Below are positions 1 through 9,521 of a stretch of 64,000 bases of DNA, in pieces. The first letter of the stretch is position 1. Each line of letters opens with the position of its first letter. The stretch is from Pseudomonas benzenivorans. Lineage in GTDB: Bacteria; Pseudomonadota; Gammaproteobacteria; Pseudomonadales; Pseudomonadaceae. The DNA is taken from the NCBI RefSeq assembly GCF_033547155.1, contig NZ_CP137892.1, positions 868,001 to 932,000 on the forward strand, in the 5' to 3' direction. Under the pieces are notes generated by a model that was not told the origin of the DNA, made no database searches, and was given only the letters and a program-made list of their open reading frames with translations. The translations under genes and the position numbers were made by a program.

Positions 1-147
1 CAGGGGGACGAAGTCGAAGTGCTCGCCGAGCACCTGGCTGCACAGACGCGATTCCTTGTGCCCGCCGTTGAAGCGCACTTCGGCGCCCAGCAGGCAGGCG
101 CTGATGCCGAGCTTGGGTTTGTGCTGGGGGGCTTGGATGGTGGGCAT
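1..147 (-). CDS. DUF523 (YbgA-type) protein, N-terminal part only
   Basis: Partial gene cut by the window edge; 49 N-terminal residues are visible, beginning MPTIQAPQHKPKLGISACLLG. The KLGISACLLG start and the following R-x-N-G-G-H-K segment are typical of DUF523 proteins, which in Pseudomonas are often fused to DUF1722 (YbgA). Function is not firmly known; family members often lie beside photolyase and light-responsive MerR regulators. The ATG at 145-147 follows a strong AGGAGG ribosome-binding site. The promoter just upstream overlaps TGTACA-type operators, which suggests light/B12-dependent control. Confidence 0.8.
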   Translation of the reverse strand, partial: MPTIQAPQHKPKLGISACLLGAEVRFNGGHKESRLCSQVLGEHFDFVPL

Positions 148-168
148 GGGCAACCTCCTGCGAATACC

Positions 169-192
169 TGTACAGATATATTTTTCTGTACA
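169..192. promoter_or_regulatory. Probable LitR/PplR operator, TGTACA-N12-TGTACA
   Basis: Two perfect TGTACA hexamers (169-174 and 187-192) are separated by exactly 12 bases. This equals the operator form T(G/A)TACA-N12-TGTA(C/T)A reported, as I recall, for class II LitR (PplR) MerR-family photosensor regulators of Pseudomonas putida. It lies between the predicted -10 box and the start codon of the DUF523 gene, a position suited to repression. Confidence 0.65.
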
Positions 193-202
193 GCTTTCGT
201 TC

Positions 203-243
203 AGCATAGGCGCGCGAGGTTTCTTGTACAAGTATTTTGTACA
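203..243 (-). promoter_or_regulatory. Promoter of the DUF523 gene with overlapping TGTACA sites
   Basis: On the minus strand a -35 TTGTAC (231-226) and a -10 TATGCT (208-203) have an ideal 17-base spacer. The -35 box is part of the palindrome CTTGTACAAG (223-232), and a further TTGTACAA lies at 237-244. With the TGTACA pair at 169-192 the promoter is bracketed by four TGTACA hexamers, a layout expected of a repressor-controlled promoter. Confidence 0.55.
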
Positions 244-245
244 AT

Positions 246-413
246 TTACGTATAGGTATTAGGGGCTGGCGCTGACTGTGTAGGCGGCAGCTCGACGGCT
301 ACGACCTCATCCTGTTCGTCGCGCACGAGCTCGATGACCGGGAAGGGCTTCTCGCGATTGTGCGGCTGTCGCGCCGTCCACTTGGATGGCAGCGGTGTGC
401 GCGGGTTGATGCG
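246..413 (-). pseudogene. TIGR02450-like Trp-rich small protein, start missing and C-terminus altered
   Basis: Reading the minus strand from 413 to the stop TAA at 248-246 gives 55 residues with RINPRTPLPSKWTA near the start, then NREKPFPVIELVRDE. This matches what I know of the conserved Pseudomonas family TIGR02450 (R-I-N-P-x-x-L-L-x-S-K-W-T-A, then N-R-E-K-x-F). The frame is open back to the stop codon of the renalase gene but has no ATG, GTG or TTG. An ATG overlapping that stop (466-464) lies in another frame, so one base of frame shift would be needed. The family's usual C-terminal half (VELEAVL and onward, to about 70 residues) is absent after residue 45. I read it as a decayed copy, though a sequencing slip or a non-canonical start is possible. 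It lies in the same putative light-regulated group. Confidence 0.5.
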
Positions 414-464
414 CTGGCGGGGGCGTGGTCCGGAGGCGGCCGCGCAGTGTCGCGCGGCCGGGGT

Positions 465-1460
<996 letters not shown>

Positions 1461-1504
1461 CTACCTCGTGTGCTAGAGCGGCAGGCTGCGCTTTAGACAA
1501 AAGC

Positions 1505-1528
1505 TATACGATATTGTAGTTATGTATA
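1505..1528. promoter_or_regulatory. LitR-like operator upstream of renalase, one mismatch
   Basis: On the minus strand TATACA is followed after 12 bases by CGTATA (1528 to 1505). This fits T(G/A)TACA-N12-TGTA(C/T)A except at one position. It lies 48 bases upstream of the renalase start codon in the shared divergent region 1458-1657. The same pattern with no mismatch lies before the neighbouring DUF523 gene, which strengthens both calls. Confidence 0.45.
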
Positions 1529-1657
1529 AAGTATGCGCAGTTCTTTTCTCGTCTCTCTATTATTTAGGACAACCTGCCTCGGGATAAAAGGCACGTGCCA
1601 GCGCTATAAATCAGACTAGGGCGATAACCCGGTGTTACGCCATGCGAGGAAGATGCC

Positions 1658-2563
1658 ATGCACATATTGCTGACAGGCGGTACTGGCCTGATGGGTCGCG
1701 CCCTGTGCCGTTACTGGCTGACCCAGGGCCATCGGCTGACGGTGTGGAGCCGCAGCCCGCAGCGGGTGTCGAGCCTGTGTGGCGCCGAGGTGCGCGGCAT
1801 CGGCCGCCTCGAGGAGCTGGGCGAGGAGCCGCTGGATGCGGTGATCAACCTGGCGGGCGCGCCGATCGCCGATCGGCCCTGGACGCGCAAGCGCAAGACC
1901 CTGTTGTGGGCCAGCCGGATCGGTCTCACCGAGCAGTTGCTGGCCTGGCTGGGGCGGCGCGAGCAGAAGCCCCGGGTGCTGGTGTCCGGCTCCGCGGTGG
2001 GCTGGTACGGCGACGGCGGCGAGCGCGAGCTGCATGAGGATACGCCGCAGGTTACCGATGATTTCGCCGCCCAGCTGTGCGGTGCCTGGGAGGAAACCGC
2101 GCAGCGCGCCGAGGCCCTGGGGCTCCGCGTGGTGCTGGTGCGTACCGGCCTGGTGCTGGCGCGGGACGGTGGCATGCTCAAGCGCCTGTTGCTGCCGTTC
2201 AAGCTGGGCCTCGGCGGCCCCCTGGGCGACGGCCGACAGTGGATGCCCTGGATCCACCTGGCCGACCAAATCGCCCTGATCGATTTTCTTATGCTCCAGC
2301 AACAGGCCAGTGGTCCCTATAATGCCTGCGCCCCGCAGCCGGTGCGCAACGCCGAGTTCGCCAGCGCCCTGGGCCGCGCCCTGCACCGTCCGGCCATCCT
2401 GCCGGCGCCGGCCTTCGTCTTGCGCGTCACCCTGGGCGAGCTGTCCGGCCTGCTGCTGGGTGGCCAGCGGGCGCTGCCGGTGCGCCTGGGCGAGGCGGGC
2501 TTCCGATTTCGCTTTACCGATCTGGATGCGGCCCTCGAGGACATTCTGGCCGACCACCATTGA
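1658..2563 (+). CDS. TIGR01777 family NAD(P)-binding epimerase-like protein
   Basis: 301 residues of the extended short-chain dehydrogenase fold. It opens with M-H-I-L-L-T-G-G-T-G-L-M-G (Gly-rich NAD(P) loop, residues 6-12), has V-S-G-S-A-V-G-W-Y-G (about 108-117) around the catalytic Ser/Tyr region and a PWIHLAD segment (about 205-211), and ends in the family's DUF1731-type C-terminal region (LLGGQRALP). These proteins (YfcH/SDR39U1-like) have no settled substrate. Start chosen at ATG 1658 after GAGGAAG. The hemH start follows 12 bases after the stop, so the two are probably cotranscribed. Confidence 0.85.
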   Translation: MHILLTGGTGLMGRALCRYWLTQGHRLTVWSRSPQRVSSLCGAEVRGIGRLEELGEEPLDAVINLAGAPIADRPWTRKRKTLLWASRIGLTEQLLAWLGRREQKPRVLVSGSAVGWYGDGGERELHEDTPQVTDDFAAQLCGAWEETAQRAEALGLRVVLVRTGLVLARDGGMLKRLLLPFKLGLGGPLGDGRQWMPWIHLADQIALIDFLMLQQQASGPYNACAPQPVRNAEFASALGRALHRPAILPAPAFVLRVTLGELSGLLLGGQRALPVRLGEAGFRFRFTDLDAALEDILADHH

Positions 2564-2575
2564 ATAGGACTGTTT

Positions 2576-3598
2576 ATGACCGATCACGCCTTGTTGCTGG
2601 TCAACTTGGGTTCTCCGGCCTCGACCGACGTGGCCGATGTGCGTCGTTACCTCAATCAATTCCTCATGGACCCCTATGTGGTCGACCTGCCCTGGCCGCT
2701 GCGCCGCCTGCTGGTGTCGCTGATCCTGCTCAGGCGTCCGGCGCAGTCGGCCCATGCCTATGCCTCGATTTGGTGGGACGAGGGCTCGCCGCTGATCGTG
2801 CTGAGCCGGCGCCTGCAGCAGGCGATGGAGGAGCACTGGCCCCACGGCCCGGTCGAGCTGGCGATGCGCTACGGCGAGCCGTCGATCGAGTCGGTGCTGA
2901 CTCGCCTGGCCGCCCGGGGCATCCGCCGGGTGACCCTGGCGCCGCTCTATCCGCAGTTCGCCGACAGCACCGTGACCACCGTGGTCGAGGAGGTCAAGCG
3001 GGTGCTGCGTGACCAGGGCCTGAAGCTGCAGCTGTCGATCCTGCCGCCGTTCTACGACCAGCCGGAGTACCTCGACGCCCTGGTCGACAGCGCCAGGCCC
3101 CATCTGCAGCAGGGCTTCGACCACCTGCTGCTGAGCTTCCACGGCCTGCCGGAGCGTCACCTGCACAAGCTCGACCCCAGCGGCCACTGCCTGAAGGGCG
3201 CCGACTGCTGCCGCACGGCCTCGCCGGAGGTGCTCGCCGGCTGCTACCGCGCCCAGTGCCTGCGCAGCGCCGAGGCCTTCGCTGCGCGCCTGGGCCTCAA
3301 GCCCGAGCAGTGGTCGGTGGCCTTCCAGTCGCGCCTGGGCAAGGCCAAGTGGATCGAGCCCTACACCGAGACCCGCCTGGACGAGTTGGCCGGGCAGGGG
3401 GTGAAGAAGCTGCTGGTGATGTGCCCGGCCTTCGTCGCCGACTGCATCGAGACCCTGGAGGAGATCGGCGACCGCGGCCGCGAGCAGTTCCAGGCGGCCG
3501 GCGGCGAGAGCCTGGAGCTGGTGCCCTGCCTCAACGCTCACCCGAGCTGGGTGGCCGCCCTCGCGCGGCTGTGCGAGCGCGCCCCGATGATGCTCTAG
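2576..3598 (+). CDS. hemH: Ferrochelatase
   Basis: 340 residues, full length. It inserts Fe2+ into protoporphyrin IX to make protoheme, the last step of heme synthesis, at the inner face of the cytoplasmic membrane. The N-terminus [10 protein letters not shown] and the active-site block [12 protein letters not shown] with catalytic His189 are present, followed by the Y-x-x-Q-C and S-R-L-G-x-x-K-W-I-x-P-Y-T segments that line the porphyrin pocket. It directly follows the TIGR01777 gene; a perfect 10-bp hairpin lies 19 bases after the stop codon. Confidence 0.95.
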   Translation: MTDHALLLVNLGSPASTDVADVRRYLNQFLMDPYVVDLPWPLRRLLVSLILLRRPAQSAHAYASIWWDEGSPLIVLSRRLQQAMEEHWPHGPVELAMRYGEPSIESVLTRLAARGIRRVTLAPLYPQFADSTVTTVVEEVKRVLRDQGLKLQLSILPPFYDQPEYLDALVDSARPHLQQGFDHLLLSFHGLPERHLHKLDPSGHCLKGADCCRTASPEVLAGCYRAQCLRSAEAFAARLGLKPEQWSVAFQSRLGKAKWIEPYTETRLDELAGQGVKKLLVMCPAFVADCIETLEEIGDRGREQFQAAGGESLELVPCLNAHPSWVAALARLCERAPMML

Positions 3599-3617
3599 GC
3601 CCGGCGTCATCAGTCTG

Positions 3618-3644
3618 CAGTCAGGCGTTTTATTCGCCTGACTG
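3618..3644 (+). terminator. Hairpin after hemH
   Basis: A perfect 10-bp inverted repeat, CAGTCAGGCG / CGCCTGACTG, with a 7-base T-rich loop. No U-run follows the right arm, so factor-independent termination is uncertain; it may instead stabilise the transcript 3' end. Confidence 0.45.
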
Positions 3645-3744
3645 ATAAGAGGGGGCGAGCATACTCAATGCGGCCTATATCAACCTAAGCTGGCGCGACC
3701 TTCAACCATCGCGCATCGCCGCAGCGGTGCCGAGGAGAGCGTCC

Positions 3745-5076
3745 GTGCATAACAACAATAACGGCTACCCCTCCAGCGCCCGTGCCTGGGCCACCGTCGC
3801 CATCCTCATGGTGGCCTACGTGCTGTCCTTCATCGACCGGCAGATCCTCAACCTGCTGGTCGGACCGATCCGCCGCGACCTGTTGATCAGCGACACCCAG
3901 ATGAGCCTGCTGATGGGTCTGTCCTTCGCCCTGTTCTACACCGTCTGCGGCATTCCTCTGGGACGCCTGGCCGATACCCGCAGCCGGCGCGGGCTGATCG
4001 CCCTCGGCGTGCTGTTCTGGAGCGCCGCCACCGCCGCCTGCGGCATGGCCAGGCTGTACTGGCAGTTCCTGCTGTGCCGCATCGGCGTCGGTGTCGGCGA
4101 AGCGGCCCTGTCGCCGGCGGCCTATTCGCTGATCGCCGACAGCTTCCCCGCCGAGCGCCGGGCCACCGCCATCAGCGTCTACTCCATGGGCGTCTACCTG
4201 GGCTCGGGGCTGGCCTTCCTGCTCGGTGGCCTGGTGATCAAGCTGGCTTCGGCCCAGGGCGACGTGCTGTTGCCGGTGCTCGGCGAGGTGCGCCCCTGGC
4301 AGCTGATCTTCCTGGCGCTGGGCGCCGCCGGGGTGCTGTTCAGCCTGCTGCTGCTGGCGGTCCGCGAGCCGGCGCGCCGTGGCGTCGGGGCCGGGGTGGC
4401 GGTGCCGCTGGCCGATGTCGGCCGCTATATCCGCGCCAACCGACGCACCGTGCTGTGTCACAACTTCGGCTTCGCCGGCCTGTCGTTCGCCGGCTACGGC
4501 AGCGCCGCCTGGGTGCCGACCTTCTTTATCCGCACCCATGGCTGGGATGCCGGCCAGGTGGGCATCGTCTACGGCGGCATCGTGGCGCTGTTCGGCTGCC
4601 TGGGCATCGTCTTCGGCGGGCGCCTGGCCGACTGGATGGCCCGGCACGGGCGCAGCGACGCCAACATGCGCGTCGGCCTGTATGCCGCGATCGCCGCGGT
4701 GCCCTGCGTGCTGAGCTTCCCGCTGGTGGACAGCGGCGTGTGGGCCGCCGTGCTGATGGCGCCGACCGTGTTCTGCCTGAGCATGCCGTTCGGCGTGGCC
4801 CCGGCGGCGATCCAGGAGATCATGCCCAACACCATGCGCGGCCAGGCCTCGGCCATCTACCTGTTCGTCATCACCCTGATCGGCCTGGGCCTGGGACCCA
4901 CGGCGGTGGCGCTGGTCACCGACTACGGCTTCGGCGACGACCAGGCGCTGCGCTACTCGCTGCTGCTGGTCAGCGCGCTGGCGGTATTCTCCTCGATCCT
5001 GCTGCTCGCCCAGGGCCTCAAGCCCTACCGGGAGAGCGTGGTGCGCCTGCAGCAGTGGGCGGCGGAGCCGGCCTGA
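3745..5076 (+). CDS. MFS transporter, spinster-like
   Basis: 443 residues from the GTG at 3745, chosen because AGGAG lies 7 bases upstream; an in-frame GTG at 3727 is poorly placed. The protein has about 12 hydrophobic segments, the first with Y-V-L-S-F-I-D-R-Q-I-L-N (TM1 pattern of spinster-type carriers), and the MFS loop motif G-R-L-A-D-T-R-S-R-R between TM2 and TM3. A second G-R-L-A-D-W-M-A-R motif marks the C-terminal half. Inner-membrane secondary transporter; substrate unknown, since this subfamily includes organic-acid and lipid-like carriers. It stands alone between hemH and a bidirectional terminator. Confidence 0.8.
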   Translation: MHNNNNGYPSSARAWATVAILMVAYVLSFIDRQILNLLVGPIRRDLLISDTQMSLLMGLSFALFYTVCGIPLGRLADTRSRRGLIALGVLFWSAATAACGMARLYWQFLLCRIGVGVGEAALSPAAYSLIADSFPAERRATAISVYSMGVYLGSGLAFLLGGLVIKLASAQGDVLLPVLGEVRPWQLIFLALGAAGVLFSLLLLAVREPARRGVGAGVAVPLADVGRYIRANRRTVLCHNFGFAGLSFAGYGSAAWVPTFFIRTHGWDAGQVGIVYGGIVALFGCLGIVFGGRLADWMARHGRSDANMRVGLYAAIAAVPCVLSFPLVDSGVWAAVLMAPTVFCLSMPFGVAPAAIQEIMPNTMRGQASAIYLFVITLIGLGLGPTAVALVTDYGFGDDQALRYSLLLVSALAVFSSILLLAQGLKPYRESVVRLQQWAAEPA

Positions 5077-5090
5077 GTACCGCCGCGACA

Positions 5091-5124
5091 ATAAGAAAGC
5101 CCCGCTTTGGCGGGGCTTTCTTAT
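5091..5124. terminator. Bidirectional terminator between MFS gene and uraA
   Basis: A perfect 15-bp inverted repeat (ATAAGAAAGCCCCGC and its complement) with a 4-base loop. The A-rich left arm and T-rich right arm give U-rich 3' ends in both directions, as expected between the convergent genes at 5076 and 5133. Confidence 0.9.
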
Positions 5125-5132
5125 GGCTGGGA

Positions 5133-6398
5133 TCAGCCCTGCTCGTCGCTCAGCGCCTTGCTGCGCCAGCCCTGGCCGCCGGGCAGCAGCAGGTTGAGCA
5201 GGATGGCGATGATGCCGCACAGGGAGATGCCCTTGAGGCTGACGTCGCCGGCGCCTATGACCATGCCGCCGATGCCGAACACCAGGGTCACCGCCACTAT
5301 CACCAGGTTGCGTGCCTCGGACAGGTCGACCTGGTGGCGGATCAGGGTATTCAGGCCGACCACCGCGATGGAGCCGAACAGCAGGCAGAGGATGCCGCCC
5401 ATCACCGGCACCGGGATGCTCTGCAGCGCCGCGCCGAACTTGCCGATGAAGGCCAGGGCCATGGCGATCAGCGCGGCCCAGACCATCACCCTGGGGTTGA
5501 AGTTCTTGGTCAGCATCACCGCGCCGGTGACTTCCGAGTAGGTGGTGTTGGGCGGGCCGCCGAGCAGGCCGGCGGCCGAGGTGGCCAGGCCGTCGCCCAG
5601 CAGGGTGCGGTGCAGGCCGGGCTTCTTCAGGTAGTTCTTGCCGGTCACCGTACCGATCGCCAGCACGTCGCCGATGTGCTCGATGGCCGGGGCGATGGCC
5701 ACCGGCAGGATGAACAGGATCGCTCCCCAGTGCAGCTCCGGGGTGACGAAGTTGGGCATGGCCAGCCAGGGCGCGGCGGCCACGCCGCTGAACTCGACCA
5801 CGCCCAGCAGCACCGCCAGGGCGTAGCCCACGGCGACGCCGCAGAGGATCGGGATCAGGCGGAACAGGCCGCGGCCGACCACCGCGACTATCAGGGTGGT
5901 GATCAGCGCCGGCAGCGAGATCATCAGCGCCGTGTCGTAGGGCACCAGCTGCACGCTGGCGTCGCCGGCCTTGCCCATCGCCATGTTGGCGGCGACCGGC
6001 GCCAGGCCCAGGCCGATGGCCATGATCACCGGACCTATCACCACTGGCGGCAGCAGGCGGTCGATGAAGCCGGTGCCCTTCAGGCGCACCGCTCCGGCCA
6101 GCAGCATGTACATGCCGCCGGCGGCCACCAGGCCGCCGAGGGTCGCCGGCAGGCCGAAGTCGCTTTTCGCCGCCAGGATGGGGGCGATGAAGGCGAAGCT
6201 GGAGGCGAGGAACACCGGCACCTGGTTCTTGGTCACCAACTGGAAGATCAGGGTGCCCAGGCCCGCGGTGAACAGTGCGACGTTGGGGTCCAGGCCGGTG
6301 ATCAGCGGCATCAGCACCAAAGCGCCGAAGGCGACGAAGAGCATCTGCGAGCCGGCCAGGGCCTGGCGCCAGGTGGGGTCCTGCATGTGCTCCTGCAT
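5133..6398 (-). CDS. uraA: Uracil permease (NCS2 family)
   Basis: 421 residues with about 14 membrane segments. The nucleobase-cation-symport-2 signatures are present: A-I-A-P-A-I-E-H-I-G-D in TM8 and L-G-G-P-P-N-T-T-Y-S-E in TM10, whose glutamates contact uracil and the coupling proton in E. coli UraA. It imports uracil with protons. The start lies 2 bases after the stop of upp, so the two form an operon that takes up uracil and traps it as UMP. Family membership is certain from sequence; uracil rather than xanthine specificity is inferred mainly from the upp linkage. Confidence 0.92.
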   Translation of the reverse strand: MQEHMQDPTWRQALAGSQMLFVAFGALVLMPLITGLDPNVALFTAGLGTLIFQLVTKNQVPVFLASSFAFIAPILAAKSDFGLPATLGGLVAAGGMYMLLAGAVRLKGTGFIDRLLPPVVIGPVIMAIGLGLAPVAANMAMGKAGDASVQLVPYDTALMISLPALITTLIVAVVGRGLFRLIPILCGVAVGYALAVLLGVVEFSGVAAAPWLAMPNFVTPELHWGAILFILPVAIAPAIEHIGDVLAIGTVTGKNYLKKPGLHRTLLGDGLATSAAGLLGGPPNTTYSEVTGAVMLTKNFNPRVMVWAALIAMALAFIGKFGAALQSIPVPVMGGILCLLFGSIAVVGLNTLIRHQVDLSEARNLVIVAVTLVFGIGGMVIGAGDVSLKGISLCGIIAILLNLLLPGGQGWRSKALSDEQG

Positions 6399-6400
6399 GC

Positions 6401-7039
6401 TCAGGCGTCCTTCTGCTTGGTGCCGAAGATCTTGTCGCCGGCATCGCCCAGGCCGGGAATGATGTAGCCGTGCTCGTTGAGGCGTTCGTCGATCGAGGCG
6501 GTGAAGATAGTCACGTCCGGGTGGGCATCGCCCACCGCCTTGATGCCTTCGGGGGCGGCGACCAGCACCATGGCGCGAATTTCCTTGCAGCCGGCCTTCT
6601 TCAACAGGTCGATGGTGGCGACCATGGAGCCGCCGGTGGCGAGCATCGGGTCGATGATCAGCGCCAGGCGCTCGTCGATCTCCGGCGCCAGCTTCTCCAG
6701 GTAGGTGTGCGCCTGCAGGGTCTGTTCGTTGCGCGCCACGCCGACGGCGCTGACCTTGGCCCCGGGAATCAGGCTGAGCACGCCGTCGAGCATGCCGATG
6801 CCGGCGCGCAGGATCGGCACCACGGTGATCTTCTTGCCGGCGATCTTCTCCACCTGCACGGTGCCGGCCCAGCCCTGGATCTCGTAGTTTTCCAGGGGCA
6901 GGTCCTTGGTCGCCTCGTAGGTCAGCAGGGCGCCGACTTCCTGGGCCAGTTCGCGGAAGTTCTTCGTGCTGATATCGGCGCGGCGCATCAGGCCGAGCTT
7001 GTGACGGATCAGCGGGTGGCGGATCTCGAGGATGGACAT
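6401..7039 (-). CDS. upp: Uracil phosphoribosyltransferase
   Basis: 212 residues, the normal length. It makes UMP from uracil and PRPP in the cytosol. The PRPP-binding loop [13 protein letters not shown] (127-139) is intact, as are PILRAGIGM (75-83) and the C-terminal uracil-binding [11 protein letters not shown]. The ATG is at 7037-7039. It heads the upp-uraA operon and is divergent from hpt across a 258-base region, giving a small cluster for salvage of both pyrimidine and purine bases. Confidence 0.97.
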   Translation of the reverse strand: MSILEIRHPLIRHKLGLMRRADISTKNFRELAQEVGALLTYEATKDLPLENYEIQGWAGTVQVEKIAGKKITVVPILRAGIGMLDGVLSLIPGAKVSAVGVARNEQTLQAHTYLEKLAPEIDERLALIIDPMLATGGSMVATIDLLKKAGCKEIRAMVLVAAPEGIKAVGDAHPDVTIFTASIDERLNEHGYIIPGLGDAGDKIFGTKQKDA

Positions 7040-7297
7040 GCGGGCTCTCCGGCGGGACGGGCGAAAATGGCGCTAGATTAAAGCATTGCGCCGGGCAAGT
7101 GGGGCGCGCCGTGCCGAGTATTGCCGGGGGATAGCGGTTAATATCCCCCGTTTCGCCGAGATAAGCGCCGGGTGGCCGCGTTTGTCCGCCGGGGCTTGCC
7201 CCGCGGCGGCCGGATGCGTACCTTTGCCGACTTTTATTTTGACGACCCGATCAGCTTCCCTGCCGCGCGCAGGGCCACTCACTCAAGAGGACGCACC

Positions 7298-7855
7298 ATG
7301 CCCGCCGATCTCGCGCACATTCGCCAAGTCATGGCGGAAGCCGACTGCCTGTACACCGAAGCCGAAGTCGAGGCGGCCATCGACCGGGTCGCCGCGGCGA
7401 TCAACGACCAGCTGGCCGAGCGCAACCCGGTGGTGTTCTGCGTGATGAACGGCGGCCTGATCTTCTCCGGCAAGCTGCTGCCCAAGCTCGACTTCCCCCT
7501 GGAGCTGTCCTACCTGCACGCCAGCCGCTACCGCAACGAAACCAGCGGCGGCGAGCTGTTCTGGAAGGCCAAGCCGGAAATCTCCTTTATCGACCGCGAC
7601 GTGCTGATCATCGACGACATCCTCGACGAGGGCCACACCCTCGGCGCCATCATCGACTTCTGCCGCCACGCCGGCGCGGCGGCGGTGCACACCGCGGTGC
7701 TGATCGACAAGGAGCACGACCGCAAGGCGCGCCCGGACCTCAAGGCCGATTACGTCGGCCTGCCGTGCATCGACCGCTACATCTTCGGCTACGGCATGGA
7801 CTACAAGGGCTACTGGCGCAACGCCGCCGGCATCTACGCGGTCAAGGGGCTGTAA
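7298..7855 (+). CDS. hpt: Hypoxanthine-guanine phosphoribosyltransferase
   Basis: 185 residues from ATG 7298, chosen over an upstream in-frame start because AAGAGG lies 7 bases before it and the product then has family length. It converts hypoxanthine (and guanine) plus PRPP to IMP/GMP. The PRPP motif VLIIDDILDEGHTLG spans 102-116; the flexible loop with Ser73-Tyr in the LSYLHASRYRN block (70-80) and the C-terminal YGMDYKGYWRN base-recognition segment are visible. The cupin gene starts 5 bases after its stop. Confidence 0.93.
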   Translation: MPADLAHIRQVMAEADCLYTEAEVEAAIDRVAAAINDQLAERNPVVFCVMNGGLIFSGKLLPKLDFPLELSYLHASRYRNETSGGELFWKAKPEISFIDRDVLIIDDILDEGHTLGAIIDFCRHAGAAAVHTAVLIDKEHDRKARPDLKADYVGLPCIDRYIFGYGMDYKGYWRNAAGIYAVKGL

Positions 7856-7859
7856 CGTC

Positions 7860-8333
7860 ATGAGCGCGCCACGTCTGCTCGACCAGCGTCTGTTCAGCGA
7901 ACTGGCCGCGCAGGCGGCGGCCAACCCGCGCCAGCGCCAGCACCACAACTTCCATGCGATGGAGGAGCCCTGCCACCGCATGGCCGTGGGCCTGCAGCCG
8001 GACACCTATATTCCGCCGCACCGCCACCTCTCGGCGGACAAGGCCGAGGCCCTGCTGGTGCTCAAGGGCCGCCTGGGGCTGCTGATCTTCGACGAGGCCG
8101 GCGCGCTGCAGGGCAAGCGCGTGCTGGAGGCCGGCGGCGACTGCGTCGGCGTCGACCTGCCGCCCGGGGTGTTCCACGCCCTGGTGGTGCTGCAGGCCGA
8201 CAGCATCCTGTTCGAGTGCAAGGCCGGGCCCTACCGGCCGGTCGGCGAGGGCGAGCGCGCGCCCTGGGCGCCGCAGGAGGGCGAGGCCGGTGTGGCCGCG
8301 TACCTGGCCTGGATGCGCGGACAGTTCGCCTGA
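7860..8333 (+). CDS. WbuC-family cupin metalloprotein
   Basis: 157 residues. A small beta-barrel cupin with Y-I-P-P-H-R-H (about 50-56), whose two histidines start a metal-binding cupin motif, followed by G-V-D-L-P-P-G-V-F-H-A-L (about 98-109), the second motif with its histidine. The ALLVLKGRLGLLIFDE core is typical of WbuC-like proteins found near O-antigen and salvage genes; the reaction is unknown. It starts 5 bases after hpt, so it is probably translated from the same transcript; no good ribosome-binding site of its own is visible. Confidence 0.75.
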   Translation: MSAPRLLDQRLFSELAAQAAANPRQRQHHNFHAMEEPCHRMAVGLQPDTYIPPHRHLSADKAEALLVLKGRLGLLIFDEAGALQGKRVLEAGGDCVGVDLPPGVFHALVVLQADSILFECKAGPYRPVGEGERAPWAPQEGEAGVAAYLAWMRGQFA

Positions 8334-8434
8334 GTGCGGCTGTGCCGAATTCGTCGGTTGCGCAGGCTAAACGGCTCAAGCCGCTCCCGCTTCGAGGCGC
8401 CACGCTAGCCGTTGGTTAGCAGAGGAGCCGCACC

Positions 8435-9445
8435 GTGATTCGATTGACCCTGGAACAAGCCCGCGAACTGGCGCAGGACATCCTGCGCCGCAATGGCTTC
8501 AGCGAGCCCCACGTGCAGGCGGTGAGCGCCACGGTGCTGGCCGGCGAGCGCGACGGTTGCGCTTCCCACGGCCTGTACCGGCTGCTCGGCTGCGTGCGCT
8601 CGCTCAAGGCCGGCAAGGTGGTCGCCGACGCCGTGCCCGAGGTGTTCGACCAGGCGCCGGCGATCGTCCGCGTCGATGCCCGGGGCGGTTTCTCCCAGCT
8701 GGCCTTCCAGGCCGGCCTGCCGGCGCTGCTGGCCAAGACCCGCGACTGCGGCATCGCCGCCCTGGCGATCAACCACTGCGTGCATTTCTCCGCCCTGTGG
8801 GTGGAGATCGAGGCCCTGACCGCGGCCGGCCTGGTGGCCCTGGCCTGCACCCCCAGCCATGCCTGGGTGGCGCCGGCCGGCGGCAGCCAGCCGGTGTTCG
8901 GCACCAACCCGATCGCCTTCGGCTGGCCCCGGGTCGGGCACGACCCGTTCATCTTCGACTTCGCCACCAGCGTCATCGCCCGCGGCGACATCGAGCTGCA
9001 CCGCCGCGCCGGCAAGCCGATCCCCGAGGGCTGGGGCGTCGATGAGCAGGGCCGGCCCAGCACCGATGCGGCGGCGGTGCTGCGCGGCGCCATGCAGACC
9101 TTCGGCGGGCACAAGGGCTCGGCCCTGGCGGCGATGGTCGAACTGATCGCCGGGCCCTTGATCGGCGACCTGACCAGCGCCGAGTCCAAGGCCTTTGACG
9201 CTGGCGGCGACAGCTCGCCCTATCACGGCGAGCTGATCATCGCCCTCGACCCGCGGCGCTTCCTCGGCGACGCGGCCGCACAGCACCTGGCGCGGGCCGA
9301 AGCCCTGTTCGAGAGCATCCAGGGCCAGGGCGCGCGCCTGCCGTCGCAGCGCCGCTATGAGGCACGGGCACGCAGCGCCGAACAGGGCGTGCAGATTCCC
9401 CGGGCGCTCTACGACGACCTCCAGGCATTGCTTGTCGCCGGCTGA
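8435..9445 (+). CDS. Ldh2/DpkA-family imino-acid reductase (probable delta1-pyrroline-2-carboxylate reductase)
   Basis: 336 residues of the malate/L-lactate/ureidoglycolate dehydrogenase family, which lacks a Rossmann fold. Features are the N-terminal L-x-x-N-G-F-S-E helix region, the R-D-G-x-x-S-H-G-L-Y-R motif carrying the catalytic His (about 42-53), the F-G-T-N-P-I-A-F-G nucleotide segment and F-D-F-A-T-S. The subfamily includes Pseudomonas DpkA, which reduces cyclic imines such as delta1-piperideine- and delta1-pyrroline-2-carboxylate to pipecolate or proline. Here it abuts the hydroxyproline cluster, which makes delta1-pyrroline-2-carboxylate from 3-hydroxyproline through aconitase X, so that substrate is inferred. 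GTG start with AGAGGAG 8 bases upstream. It is convergent with the cluster. Confidence 0.8.
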   Translation: MIRLTLEQARELAQDILRRNGFSEPHVQAVSATVLAGERDGCASHGLYRLLGCVRSLKAGKVVADAVPEVFDQAPAIVRVDARGGFSQLAFQAGLPALLAKTRDCGIAALAINHCVHFSALWVEIEALTAAGLVALACTPSHAWVAPAGGSQPVFGTNPIAFGWPRVGHDPFIFDFATSVIARGDIELHRRAGKPIPEGWGVDEQGRPSTDAAAVLRGAMQTFGGHKGSALAAMVELIAGPLIGDLTSAESKAFDAGGDSSPYHGELIIALDPRRFLGDAAAQHLARAEALFESIQGQGARLPSQRRYEARARSAEQGVQIPRALYDDLQALLVAG

Positions 9446-9459
9446 CGGGCTGAGCGGAT

Positions 9460-9488
9460 AAAAAAGCCCCGGCTCGATGAGCCGGGGC
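9460..9488 (-). terminator. Terminator of the semialdehyde dehydrogenase operon
   Basis: A perfect 10-bp stem GCCCCGGCTC / GAGCCGGGGC with a 3-base loop. On the minus strand it is followed by a run of U (AAAAAA on the plus strand at 9460-9465), so it ends the minus-strand operon. Confidence 0.85.
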
Positions 9489-9521
9489 AAGACGGCAACC
9501 CTGGGACCTGGCCGACAGCTT

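Noticed and set aside
1616..3610. 664-codon open frame on the minus strand opposite the epimerase and hemH genes
   Set aside because: Product is rich in Q, H, A and R without domains; it is the antisense shadow of two clear genes in high-GC DNA.
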